IMG/VR virus record: IMGVR_UViG_3300031669_000151
Span: 1-32,082 of that record
Strand: one strand, 5' to 3'
Length of the DNA stretch: 32,082 nucleotides
Source of the DNA: a virus
Positions 8,056 to 15,377 of the stretch are shown piece by piece. The notes below the pieces were generated by a model. The model was given only the letters and a program-made list of their open reading frames with translations, did not search any database and had not been told where the DNA came from. Every line of letters begins with the position of its first letter. The stretch's first letter is position 1. The position numbers and the translations under genes were made by a program.

Positions 8056-8913
8056 ATGAGGCTGCAATTCATGACGTCGATCTCGGACGGTTATGTCGAG
8101 GGCCGCGTGATCGACGTCGCCCGTCCCACGCCGCAGCACCTGGACTGGCTGCGGCGCGGGATTCTCAAAGCGCTCCCCGACCGCGAGGCGGAGACCGCCC
8201 TGGCGCCGGCGGCGGTCGAACAGGCGATCGCCCGCCGCACGGGCCGCGGGCGGCGGTCCCCGCGGCGGTCCCCGCGGCGGGCTGCGCGACCGGCGGCCGA
8301 CGCCTCCGACGAGGGCGACCCGGTGGTGCCGGTGCTCTGTCCGGGCGGGACCGTCGTCTGTCTGGGCGGCGGACCCAGCCTGACCCGCGAGGACGTGGAG
8401 GCCTGCCGCGGCAAGGCCACGGTCCTCGCGATCAACGACGCGTACCGGCTGGCCCCGTGGGCCGACGTGCTGTACGGGGCCGACAGCAAGTGGTGGGGAT
8501 GGCACAAAGGCGTGTCGTCCTTCGCGGGCCTGAAGTTCTCGCTGCAACCGGACGCCGGGCAGTGGCCGGGCGTGCAGGTCCTACGAAACACCGGCGAGGG
8601 GGGGCTCGAGCTCGACCCCTCCGGTCTGCGGACGGGCCGAAACTCCGGCTACCAGGCCATCAACCTGGCCGTGCACTTGGGAGCCACGCGCGTGCTGCTG
8701 CTCGGGTACGACATGGGCCCCGGCCCGAAGGGCGAAACGCACTGGTTCGGGGACCATCCGGACCGGAACGTGTCCCCGTATACGACCTTCCTCGCGCGGT
8801 TCGAGGCCATCGTCGAACCCCTCCGCCAGCTCGGCGTCGAGGTTATCAACTGCTCGCGCCGAACAGCCCTGACAGTCTTCCCCTGCCAGCCGCTCGAGGA
8901 GGCGCTGCCGTGA
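8056..8913 (+). CDS. DUF115/MptE-like protein fused to a short head-type domain
   Basis: A 285-aa two-part protein. Residues 1-45 (MRLQFMTSISDGYVEGRVID...) resemble the small protein often found right after phage capsid genes. Residues 60-85 are a basic linker with SPRRSPRR encoded by a 12-nt tandem repeat. Residues 98-275 resemble the DUF115/MptE-like family: VVCLGGGPSLTRED at 100-113, AINDAYRLAPWADVLYGAD at 125-143, NSGYQAINLAVHLGA at 196-210 and LLLGYDM at 214-220. Relatives occur in flagellin-glycosylation loci and phages, and their exact reaction is often unknown. GGAG at 8044-8047 supports ATG 8056. It opens the six-gene modification cassette. Confidence 0.75.
   Translation: MRLQFMTSISDGYVEGRVIDVARPTPQHLDWLRRGILKALPDREAETALAPAAVEQAIARRTGRGRRSPRRSPRRAARPAADASDEGDPVVPVLCPGGTVVCLGGGPSLTREDVEACRGKATVLAINDAYRLAPWADVLYGADSKWWGWHKGVSSFAGLKFSLQPDAGQWPGVQVLRNTGEGGLELDPSGLRTGRNSGYQAINLAVHLGATRVLLLGYDMGPGPKGETHWFGDHPDRNVSPYTTFLARFEAIVEPLRQLGVEVINCSRRTALTVFPCQPLEEALP
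8251..8280 (+). repeat. 12-nt tandem repeat in DUF115 gene linker
   Basis: Two and a half copies of CGGCGGTCCCCG, encoding SPRR repeats, mark the junction between the head-type N-terminal part and the DUF115-like part of the protein. Length change by whole units would keep the reading frame. Confidence 0.85.
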
Positions 8914-9500
8914 TCGAGTCCGTGGCCGCCTTCTACGCGCGCGAGCTCCAACATCCCGAGCGCGCCACGACCGCGCATCTGCCGCGGCTGCGGGCGCTCG
9001 CCGAGGGGCTGGAGCTGGCCGTCGAATTCGGCGTCAAGCGCGGGGCGTCATCCTCGGCATTGCTGCTCGGCGCGCACGAGGTCGTCAGCTACGACGTCGT
9101 CGAGACCGCCGACGCGCGGCTGCTCGAACGGCTGGCCGGCGAGCGGTGGACGTACTGCCTAGCCGACTCCCGCACAGCCGACGTGCCCCCCTGCGATCTC
9201 CTGTTCGTCGACTCGCTGCACACCTACGACCAGGTCGCGGCGGAACTTACGGCCCACGCCGGCAAGGTGCGGCGCTGGCTCGTCTTCCACGACACGATCA
9301 CGTTCGGGTCGATTGGCGCGAAGGGCGAAAGCGGTCAGCACCTCTGGACCTACGCGGCGGGGCAGTCGGTGCCGCGCGGGGCGCTCGGGATTCGGCCGGC
9401 GATCGACGAGCTGATGATCCGCGATCCCTCCTGGCGGCTGCGCGCGCACTACACCGACAGCCACGGGCTGTTGGTCCTGGAGCGTCATGCGATCCGTTGA
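8910..9500 (+). CDS. Class I SAM-dependent methyltransferase (first of two)
   Basis: Probable S-adenosylmethionine-dependent methyltransferase of the Methyltransf_24 type, 196 aa. It shows the glycine-rich loop AVEFGVKRGASSSALL (37-52), the acidic end of strand 2 (YDVVE, 61-65), DLLFVDSLHTYDQV (96-109) and LVFHDTITFG (124-133). The DSxHTY and HDT motifs occur in small-molecule and sugar methyltransferases and in cephalosporin-hydroxylase-like proteins. GTG 8910 overlaps the preceding stop (GTGA) and follows GAGGAGG at 8896-8902, so this start is preferred over the long open frame upstream. The target is unknown; the neighbours suggest a glycan. Confidence 0.78.
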   Translation: MIESVAAFYARELQHPERATTAHLPRLRALAEGLELAVEFGVKRGASSSALLLGAHEVVSYDVVETADARLLERLAGERWTYCLADSRTADVPPCDLLFVDSLHTYDQVAAELTAHAGKVRRWLVFHDTITFGSIGAKGESGQHLWTYAAGQSVPRGALGIRPAIDELMIRDPSWRLRAHYTDSHGLLVLERHAIR

Positions 9501-10059
9501 TGACGTCGTCGCCCACGCCTCGACGGTGCCGGGCTACATGCACGCGCACGAGCTCCGCTGGCTCTGCGATCAGGCACGCCGCCTGACCGTGCCGGCCGCG
9601 TGGTGCGAGATCGGGTGCTGGCAGGGGCGCTCGGCTACGGCCGTGGCGGGGGGCTTACCGCCCGGGCCGGGCACGCGGCTGGTGCTGGTCGATAACTTCT
9701 CTGGCCCGACGACCCGGGAGATGCCGGATCCCGCCGCGTGCCGGCGCACGATTGAGGCGGCGATGGCCTCAATGCGCGTGTTTGCGCCGGGCGTGGACAT
9801 CGCGCTGGCCATCGGCGACAGCGCGGCCCTGGCGACCACCTATCCCGACGGGACGTTCGACGTGGTGTTCATTGATGGCGATCACCAGTACGCGAAGGTG
9901 GTCGCCGACATCACGGGGTGGGCGCCGAAACTGAAACCCGGGGGGCTGCTCTGTGGGCACGATTTCACGAATCCCTGCGGGGTCGAGCAGGCCGTCCGTG
10001 ACCTAGTGCCGGGGTTTGCCCTGGTCCCGACGTCTTCCCTCTGGCACGCGCGAGTCTAG
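9487..10059 (+). CDS. Class I SAM-dependent methyltransferase (second)
   Basis: A 190-aa methyltransferase. Motif I is WCEIGCWQGRSATAVA (39-54), motif II has LVLVDNFSG (65-73), the motif IV region is FDVVFIDGDHQYAKVVAD (124-141), and KLKPGGLLCGHDF (148-160) follows. This is the Methyltransf_24 pattern common in polysaccharide clusters. ATG 9487 lies 14 nt inside the previous gene, so the two are coupled. It shares the fold of its neighbour but has clearly different motifs, so they may act on different positions or substrates. Acceptor unknown. Confidence 0.82.
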   Translation: MRSVDDVVAHASTVPGYMHAHELRWLCDQARRLTVPAAWCEIGCWQGRSATAVAGGLPPGPGTRLVLVDNFSGPTTREMPDPAACRRTIEAAMASMRVFAPGVDIALAIGDSAALATTYPDGTFDVVFIDGDHQYAKVVADITGWAPKLKPGGLLCGHDFTNPCGVEQAVRDLVPGFALVPTSSLWHARV

Positions 10060-10062
10060 GGC

Positions 10063-10755
10063 ATGGCGACCTTCAATCCTCGTCCCGACCGCTTCGACGC
10101 CTACCTGCAGGCGCTGCAGACACGGGTGCCGTTCGCGCTGTCGCGCTGGGGCGATGGGGAGTGGCAGTGCCTCCTCGGGCACCAGGGCGCTAACTGCGAC
10201 GGCCAGCCCTACACGCTGGCGCTGCGGCGCGACCTGATCGCGGTGCTCCGCGACCGGCCGCGCTACGACCTCGGTCTGCAGGGATTCGCCCTCCAGCGGT
10301 TGGGCGACGCGATCGCCGCCTGGCTCGACAGGGAGGGCATGGACGTCTCGTGGGTGGACGCGGACAGCTTGGCGCGGCGGTCGCGCGATGGCCGGTTGGC
10401 CCCGTTCGTCTACGCGCTCGCCGCGCGCGACGTCGTGCTCGTCGGGCCGGCGTATCTGCGCATGCTCGCGCTCTTTCCAGTGGTCGCGCACGTCGAGGTG
10501 CCGGCGCGGGCGGTGCATGAGGACGTCCTCGAGCGGCTCGTGCGTGAGACGGCGGCCGCGATCGCCGCGTGGCCCGAGGCGGTCGTCGCGATCAGCGCGG
10601 GGATGAGTGCCAACGTGGTGGTGCACCGCCTCCACGCCTCGTCGCCCGCCGCGACGCTGCTCGACTGCGGCTCCCTGTGGGAGCCCTATGTCGGACGGGT
10701 CACGCGGACCTATCACCGCGCCGTCATGGCGGCGCGCGCACAGGCGCCGGCATGA
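10063..10755 (+). CDS. GT-D fold glycosyltransferase (DUF1792-like)
   Basis: Probable glycosyltransferase, 230 aa. PFALSRWGDGEWQCLLG at 23-39 matches the signature of the GT-D fold (family first described as DUF1792), where the D-x-E pair (Asp31, Glu33) binds metal and nucleotide sugar. Later segments DVVLVGPAYLRML and AVVAISAGMSANVVVHRL fit the second nucleotide-binding half, followed by a CGSLWEPY segment. GT-D enzymes are known from serine-rich adhesin glycosylation in streptococci and occur in phage clusters. It begins three bases after the preceding stop and ends overlapping the next start (ATGA). Confidence 0.75.
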   Translation: MATFNPRPDRFDAYLQALQTRVPFALSRWGDGEWQCLLGHQGANCDGQPYTLALRRDLIAVLRDRPRYDLGLQGFALQRLGDAIAAWLDREGMDVSWVDADSLARRSRDGRLAPFVYALAARDVVLVGPAYLRMLALFPVVAHVEVPARAVHEDVLERLVRETAAAIAAWPEAVVAISAGMSANVVVHRLHASSPAATLLDCGSLWEPYVGRVTRTYHRAVMAARAQAPA

Positions 10756-11405
10756 CGATTACCGCCTTCACCTGCGTCATCGGCCCGACACGGGATCGCC
10801 TCCGCACGCCGACGGTCCGCAATCCGGCCGTGCGCTATGTCTGCTTCACCGATCGCGCGCCCGCGCCGGAACCCTACGAGCACGTGCTCGTCGAGGTGCC
10901 GCCCAACGGCGCCCGGAGCGCCGAACTCTTCTCGCGCCAGCTCAAGATCTTGGCCGACCATCCCGCGCTCGGCACGCCCGATGTCCTCTTGTGGCATGAC
11001 GCCGCCTTCGAGTTGCAGTGCGATCCCGTGGCTGTGGCGCGTCAGCATCTCCAGTCGTTCGACCTGCTCGCGTTTCGGCATCCCCACCGCACCCGCATCG
11101 AGGACGAAGGCACCGCCATTGCCGCGCTGGGCTACGCCGCGCCGGAGGTGCTGGCGCAGCAAGCGGCCAGCTATCGCGCCGAGGGCTTCACGGAGGCGTC
11201 CGTGATCACCTCCACCGGCTTCAGCCTGCGCCGCCTCACACCGGCCGTGCGGGCGTTCAGCCGTCTCTGGTGGGACGAGGTGCGGCGCTGGACGTGGCGC
11301 GACCAAATGAGCGTCGACTACGCGCTGTGGAAGACGGGCCTGCGCGTGGGCTACGTGCCCGGGCACTATCGCGACAACCCCTTCGCCCGGTGGTATCCGT
11401 CATGA
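10752..11405 (+). CDS. DUF616-family glycosyltransferase-like protein
   Basis: A 217-aa protein with the pattern of DUF616 (TOD1/MUCI70-like glycosyltransferases): VRYVCFTDRA at 27-36, SRQLKILADHPALG with VLLWHDAAFEL (79-89, Asp83 as probable metal/donor ligand), FRHPHRTRIEDEGTAI at 108-123, and WRDQMSVDYALWKTGL at 182-197. These elements occur in order and at normal spacing. The acceptor is unknown. ATG 10752 overlaps the previous stop (ATGA); the longer open frame starting at 10569 is embedded in the previous gene and was not used. Coupled downstream by ATGA at 11402. Confidence 0.8.
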   Translation: MTITAFTCVIGPTRDRLRTPTVRNPAVRYVCFTDRAPAPEPYEHVLVEVPPNGARSAELFSRQLKILADHPALGTPDVLLWHDAAFELQCDPVAVARQHLQSFDLLAFRHPHRTRIEDEGTAIAALGYAAPEVLAQQAASYRAEGFTEASVITSTGFSLRRLTPAVRAFSRLWWDEVRRWTWRDQMSVDYALWKTGLRVGYVPGHYRDNPFARWYPS

Positions 11406-12112
11406 CGGTCTCGGTGATCACCCCCACGGCGGATCGGCCGGTGGCCGTCGCGCTCGCCGAGCGGTGGATGGCGCGGCAGACGCGCCCGCCGGACGAGTGG
11501 ATTGTGGCCGATGGCGGTCTGGTGCCGGTCGCGTGTTCGCAGGGGCAGGTCCATCTCCATGCGGCCGCCCCCGCCGGCGCGCAGAACTTTCTCGCGAACC
11601 TCCTCCGCGGCCTGGATCGCGCGCGCGGCGACCTCATTGTGTGGTGGGAGGACGACGACTGGTATGCGCCGACCCATCTGGACACGGTGTGCCGCCAGTT
11701 CACGCCCGGCGTGCAGGCCGCCGGCGACGACCTGCAGCAGTACTACCACGTCGCGCGGAGACTGTTCCGGACGTTCCACAACCGGGGCGCGTCGCTCTGT
11801 CAAACCGCGTTCACGCGCGAGGCCGCGCCGATCTTCCGCGCGAGCGTCGACCGGTGCCGACGCCTGAACACGTACGGCGTCGACGGGGGCTTCTGGGCGG
11901 CTGTCCCCGCCCACGCGCAAGCCCTTCGGCGCACCCAGACGGTCATCGGCATCAAGGGCCTGCCGGGTCAAGCTGGCCTCGGCATCGGGCATCGGCCAGC
12001 CCCAACCCAGTGGTCCGCTGACCCCGACCTCGTGCAGCTGCGCGCCTGGATCGGGGATGACGCCGATGTCTACGCCGCGCTCTGGCGGGCGGACGAACGA
12101 GGAGCGGCCTGA
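11402..12112 (+). CDS. GT2-like glycosyltransferase (GT-A fold)
   Basis: A 236-aa protein opening with SVITPTADRP (4-13) and RQTRPPDEWIVADGG (25-39), a classical GT-A beginning. DLIVWWEDDDWYAPTHL at 77-93 holds the D-x-D metal site. A later region LNTYGVDGGFWAAVP could carry the acceptor base. It is short, so a stand-alone catalytic domain. ATG 11402 overlaps the DUF616 stop (ATGA) and its own stop overlaps the connector gene's ATG by one base. It closes the cassette and ties its expression to the head-tail genes. Confidence 0.8.
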   Translation: MTVSVITPTADRPVAVALAERWMARQTRPPDEWIVADGGLVPVACSQGQVHLHAAAPAGAQNFLANLLRGLDRARGDLIVWWEDDDWYAPTHLDTVCRQFTPGVQAAGDDLQQYYHVARRLFRTFHNRGASLCQTAFTREAAPIFRASVDRCRRLNTYGVDGGFWAAVPAHAQALRRTQTVIGIKGLPGQAGLGIGHRPAPTQWSADPDLVQLRAWIGDDADVYAALWRADERGAA

Positions 12113-12759
12113 TGGCGATCATGCGCGACGTCCCGTGGCACTTCGAGCTGCTCGCGCCGCCCACGCAGGAACCGGTGACCGTGGCGGTGGTGCGGGACGA
12201 CCACCTGAAGTCCCCCAATGGGTCGCTCGAGGACGCGTACATCGCGCGGCTGATTCTCGTGGCACGACGGATGGCCGAGCGGACGACGCGCCGGGCCCTG
12301 ATGCCGCAGGCGGGATCCGTCGTGCTCGACCGGTTCCCGAGCGGCGAGATCGTGCTCCCGTGGCCGCCGCTCCAGCGCGTGGAATCGATCACTTACGTGG
12401 ACACCGCCGGCGTCGAGCAGACGCTCGCGGCCGAGGCCTACCAGGTGAGCGCGCCGCAGGGACCGACGGCGCCGCGCGGCCGGATCTGGCCGGCCTACGG
12501 CACGACCTGGCCGTCCACGCGGTCGCAGATGGACGCCGTGGTGGTGAGCTTCGATATGGGCTACCCCCTGACCGACCCGGGTAGCCCGCCGTCGAGTCCG
12601 CCGGAGGAGCCGCAGCCGACCACGCCTGACGACATCGTCCACGGCATGCTGCTGGTGATCGGCGAGCTCTACAAGCAGCGGAGCGAGTCGGTGCATACGA
12701 CCCAGACCCCCGCGGTGATCCGCGCCCGGGACCTCTGGATGAGCTACCGGGTGTACTGA
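12112..12759 (+). CDS. Head-tail connector (HK97 gp6 / phiE125 gp8-like)
   Basis: Probable adaptor ring under the portal. The 215-aa protein has an N-terminal helical part SLEDAYIARLILVARRMAER (residues 38-57), a mid beta section with LPWPPLQRVESITYVD and SVVLDRFPSGEIVLP, and a C-terminal helix PDDIVHGMLLVIGELYKQR, the order seen in gp6-like connectors. A proline-rich stretch (PSSPPEEPQPTTP) is inserted before the last helix. GAGGAG at 12099-12104 supports ATG 12112. It resumes the structural operon after the cassette. Confidence 0.85.
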   Translation: MAIMRDVPWHFELLAPPTQEPVTVAVVRDDHLKSPNGSLEDAYIARLILVARRMAERTTRRALMPQAGSVVLDRFPSGEIVLPWPPLQRVESITYVDTAGVEQTLAAEAYQVSAPQGPTAPRGRIWPAYGTTWPSTRSQMDAVVVSFDMGYPLTDPGSPPSSPPEEPQPTTPDDIVHGMLLVIGELYKQRSESVHTTQTPAVIRARDLWMSYRVY

Positions 12760-12761
12760 CC

Positions 12762-13145
12762 ATGGCGCAACGCGACCTAGCACTCGGCGGGGCCATCCCG
12801 ATGGACCCCGGCGCGCGGGATCGGTCGGTGACGATTCAGCAGCTCGCGGAGTCAGTGGGCGGGTCGAACTATCCGGTGGGCACCTGGTCGACGCTGACGA
12901 CGGCGTGGATGCGCAAGCGGGATCTGAAGGGCTGGGAGCGGTTCAAGGCCGCGCAAGTGTCGGCGCCGGCCGAGACGCTCTGGGAGATGGGCTACCGCCC
13001 GGACATGGACCCGGACCTCGTGGACGTGCCCAAGACGCGGCGGCTGGTCTATGAGGGTCGGATCTACGACATCACGGCCGCCTCGCAGATCGGGCGACGC
13101 GAAGGGGTCGAGCTCATGACCTTGGGCAGCACGAAAGTGGCGTGA
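12762..13145 (+). CDS. Head closure / head-tail adaptor protein
   Basis: A 127-aa protein with the short beta-barrel pattern of the phage head-tail joining family (HK97 gp7, SPP1 gp16): MDPGARDRSVTIQQL near the start, VGTWSTLTTAWMRKRDLKG, and a C-terminal LVYEGRIYDITAASQIGRR followed by VELMTLG. Such proteins close the neck after packaging and receive the tail. It starts two bases after the connector's stop and fits its order in the operon. Confidence 0.87.
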   Translation: MAQRDLALGGAIPMDPGARDRSVTIQQLAESVGGSNYPVGTWSTLTTAWMRKRDLKGWERFKAAQVSAPAETLWEMGYRPDMDPDLVDVPKTRRLVYEGRIYDITAASQIGRREGVELMTLGSTKVA

Positions 13146-13148
13146 CCG

Positions 13149-13601
13149 ATGAAGTTCTCGATGACGGTCCTGAACGGGAACGAGCTCGCGCGGCGCCTTG
13201 AGGCGCTCCCGGAGGCGCTGACCAAGGCGATCCTCCTCGAGGCCTTGACGGCGGCCGCTGAACCGATTCGCAGCACGGCGGCGACGCTGGCCCCGCGCGG
13301 CCCGGGGCCCGGCCCGCATCTGGCCGACCACATCGGGATCAGCCGCGGGAAGACGGGACACAGCGTGGCGATCGGCCCCACCCATGCGAAGAAGGACAGC
13401 GAGACCGAGGATTACGCGGTGCGTGGGCTCATGCAGGAATTCGGGACCGTGCGTCACGGCGCCCAATCGTTCCTGCGGCCGGCCTTCGATGCGCACGGGC
13501 AGACAGCGCTCTCGATCCTGCAGCAGCGCTTGTGGACGGCCCTTCGCAAAGCGGCGGGGAAGACCACCGACCCCGGCACGATCGGTCAGGGGCGGCTGTA
13601 G
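13149..13601 (+). CDS. HK97 gp10-like neck/tail protein
   Basis: A 150-aa protein with the HK97 gp10 pattern: a helical N-terminal half (LARRLEALPEALTKAILLEA), then IRSTAATLAPRGPGPGPHLADHI, a beta section with KTGHSVAIGP, and GTVRHGAQSFLRPAFDAHG near residues 99-117. It functions at the head-tail interface in long-tailed phages. Three bases separate it from the head-closure gene, and it abuts the tail terminator gene. Confidence 0.87.
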   Translation: MKFSMTVLNGNELARRLEALPEALTKAILLEALTAAAEPIRSTAATLAPRGPGPGPHLADHIGISRGKTGHSVAIGPTHAKKDSETEDYAVRGLMQEFGTVRHGAQSFLRPAFDAHGQTALSILQQRLWTALRKAAGKTTDPGTIGQGRL

Positions 13602-14042
13602 ATGACGGTGGAGGAAGCGATCTGCGAGCGAATCGAGCAGCTCGGCGCCGTGACGGCGCTGGTGGGCACGCGTGTCTATCTCGACAAGCTGCCGCAGGCG
13701 CCGACCTATCCCGCCGTGCGGGTGCAACTCGTGGACGATCTGTCGTCGCAACACCTCCGTGGGCCGAACGGGCTCGCTCGGGGGCGCGTCCAGGTCGATG
13801 CCTTCGCGCACGAAGAGAGCGGCGTCGATCCATACGCGCAAGTCGCGCGCCTGGCCGCCGCGATTCATGGGGACGGTCTCGGACCCTCGGCGAGCGGCCT
13901 CGAGGGGTGGATCGGGACGCTGGGGAGTCCGGCGGTTGAGATCGTGGAGTGCGCTCGGGTGTTGCGCTTGCGACGGTACGACCCCGACGAACTCCAGGTG
14001 CTGACGATGTCTCAGGACTACATCGTGGGGTACCGCGCGTAG
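13602..14042 (+). CDS. Tail terminator / tail completion protein (DUF3168)
   Basis: A 146-aa protein of the DUF3168 type that caps the tail tube and joins it to the head. It shows EEAICERIEQLGAVTALVGTR at the start, YPAVRVQLVDD, GLARGRVQVDAFAHEE and the helix YAQVARLAAAIHG, all in the usual order. ATG 13602 directly follows the gp10-like stop codon. Position between gp10-like and tail tube genes is the standard one. Confidence 0.87.
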   Translation: MTVEEAICERIEQLGAVTALVGTRVYLDKLPQAPTYPAVRVQLVDDLSSQHLRGPNGLARGRVQVDAFAHEESGVDPYAQVARLAAAIHGDGLGPSASGLEGWIGTLGSPAVEIVECARVLRLRRYDPDELQVLTMSQDYIVGYRA

Positions 14043-14067
14043 AACCAACAACGAAGGAGCAGAGGCC

Positions 14068-14565
14068 ATGCCAAACGTCACAGACACCTACTATCCGTCC
14101 GAAGGCTTCAGCGGGTACGGATCCCAGCTGATGGTCGGGGATGGGGCGAGCCCCGAGGTCTTCGAGGCCGTCGCGTTCATCGAGATGATCACGCCGGGCG
14201 ACATGAGCACGGATGTGATCGAACGGACGCACCTGCGCAGCCCGGAGGCCCACAAGGAGAAGCTGGCGGGCCTGCGGGACAGCGGGCCGTTCACGATCGA
14301 GGGCATCTGGGCACCGGGGCACCAGTCCCAGTCCAACACCGGCGGTGGCACGGGCGCCTTCGCCGGGGGCGGCCTGATCAAGATGTGGCGGGATCGGCTG
14401 GCCCGGAACTGCAAGATCGTGCTCGCGGACGGGTCGCCGGCCACGGAATGGCCGTTCCGCGGATTCGTCTCGAAGTTCCAGCCGGGTGCGATCGGGGGCG
14501 GCGACAAGGTGAAATTCACCGCCGAGATCACACCGGTGGCCGACTTCTCGGCCGACCTGCCGTAG
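14068..14565 (+). CDS. Major tail (tail tube) protein
   Basis: Forms the hexameric rings of the tail tube. The 165-aa protein begins YPSEGFSGYGSQLMVGDG and contains EVFEAVAFIEMITPGDMS, VIERTHLRSPEAHKEKLAGL, and ITPVADFSADL at the end, as in single-domain siphophage tube proteins. AAGGAG at 14054-14059 is among the strongest ribosome sites in the window, fitting a highly expressed structural gene. A perfect palindrome follows the gene. Only one tube gene and no sheath gene are present, so the tail is non-contractile. Confidence 0.9.
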   Translation: MPNVTDTYYPSEGFSGYGSQLMVGDGASPEVFEAVAFIEMITPGDMSTDVIERTHLRSPEAHKEKLAGLRDSGPFTIEGIWAPGHQSQSNTGGGTGAFAGGGLIKMWRDRLARNCKIVLADGSPATEWPFRGFVSKFQPGAIGGGDKVKFTAEITPVADFSADLP

Positions 14566-14590
14566 GCGAGCCGCGCGGGCGCGGGGTGGT

Positions 14591-14618
14591 CACGCTCCGG
14601 CACCGGTGCCGGAGCGTG
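14591..14618 (+). terminator. Perfect 28-bp palindrome after tail tube gene
   Basis: CACGCTCCGGCACC (14591-14604) is followed directly by its exact reverse complement (14605-14618), giving an 11-bp stem with a 6-nt loop or a 12-bp stem with a tetraloop. No T-run follows. It may be a partial terminator, a 3' stabilising hairpin for the abundant tail-tube message, or a dyad for a DNA-binding protein. Confidence 0.6.
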
Positions 14619-14648
14619 TCGCAGGACGATGAGGGACACAGGTGAGGT

Positions 14649-15083
14649 ATGGCGAATCGAGCCAAAGGGGAAGTGTCGCTGGAGATCGACGGCCAGGCGT
14701 ACACGCTGATCATGACGACCGACGCGATGGCGCAGCTCGAGGCCCTCTTCAGCACGCCGGCACGCGAGGTGACGTTCCAGCAGATTCTCGATCGCGTCAA
14801 CGCCGGCAGCGTGCGGCACATTCGCGGCTTCGTGTGGGCCGCCCTGCAACGGCATCATCCGGCCTTGACCGTCACCGCCGCCGGCGAGCTGATCGATGCG
14901 GCGGGGGGCCTGGAGGGGTTCGGCGCGCAGTTGCTGGCGCTGGCCGGGACGACGACGCCGGCGCCTGAGGATCTCCAGGCCCTCGGCGTGGCGCCCGAGG
15001 CCCGCCCTCATCCGGCTCAGGGGACGAAGCGTCAGCGTGGGACTGGCGGGCGCTCTACCGCCACGCCCGCCGCGTCAGCCTGA
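14649..15083 (+). CDS. Tail assembly chaperone, short form (gpG-like)
   Basis: Binds the tape measure during tail assembly. The 144-aa product has the pattern of gene-transfer-agent-type chaperones: EVSLEIDGQAYTLIMTTDAM, AQLEALFS, and a helical middle (HIRGFVWAALQRHHP). Its last ~20 residues (TKRQRGTGGRSTATP...) are low-complexity basic sequence with no resemblance to a domain, as expected for readthrough beyond a frameshift site. GAGG at 14644-14647 supports ATG 14649. It is followed in the -1 frame by a conserved-looking second domain. Confidence 0.82.
   Translation: MANRAKGEVSLEIDGQAYTLIMTTDAMAQLEALFSTPAREVTFQQILDRVNAGSVRHIRGFVWAALQRHHPALTVTAAGELIDAAGGLEGFGAQLLALAGTTTPAPEDLQALGVAPEARPHPAQGTKRQRGTGGRSTATPAASA
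15020..15023 (+). other. Probable -1 slippery site
   Basis: Frame-0 codons CAG GGG ACG contain a G4 run. The GGG codon can re-pair perfectly one base upstream, after which GAC GAA GCG continues in the -1 frame. The site lies where the chaperone's short-form sequence stops looking like protein and the -1 frame starts to. Confidence 0.55.
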
Positions 15084-15370
15084 GCCGGGACGAGTTCTGG
15101 GGTCTGACGATTCGGGATCTCTTTCAGGAGTTTCGGATCGCCAGAGAGCGGATCGACGACGCACACGACCGGGACGTCGCGATGGCCTGGCGGATCGAGG
15201 CCCTGTCCCGGCGGAAACGTTTGCCGCGGCTGGAGTCGCTCCTCATGAGACGGGCCCAGCGTGGCCAGACCGTCACGCAGCAGCGCAGCATGTTGCAGAT
15301 CTTGAGCGCGCAATACGGCATCGCCCTTCGGACCGCCGGCGCGCCGGCCACGAAGAAGGGCCAGGAGTAG
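15023..15370 (+). CDS. Tail assembly chaperone C-terminal domain, reached by -1 frameshift (gpGT-like)
   Basis: The -1 frame is open from 14969 to 15370 but has no ATG, GTG or TTG before 15182. From 15023 it encodes DEASAWDWRALYRHARRV, then LSRDEFWGLTIRDLFQEF and a helical basic part (MAWRIEALSRRKRLP). The SxxEFWxLTxxEL pattern is typical of the second part of phage tail chaperones. A slip on GGG at 15021-15023, inside the G4 run 15020-15023, would join 125 codons of the upstream gene to about 115 codons here, a fusion near 240 aa, in the range of lambda gpGT. The stop lies 7 nt before the tape measure gene, as expected. Confidence 0.72.
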   Translation, partial: DEASAWDWRALYRHARRVSLSRDEFWGLTIRDLFQEFRIARERIDDAHDRDVAMAWRIEALSRRKRLPRLESLLMRRAQRGQTVTQQRSMLQILSAQYGIALRTAGAPATKKGQE

Positions 15371-15377
15371 TCAGCAC

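Noticed and set aside
8251-8280. CRISPR or other repeat array
   Set aside because: The repeats are short, direct, without spacers and inside a coding linker.
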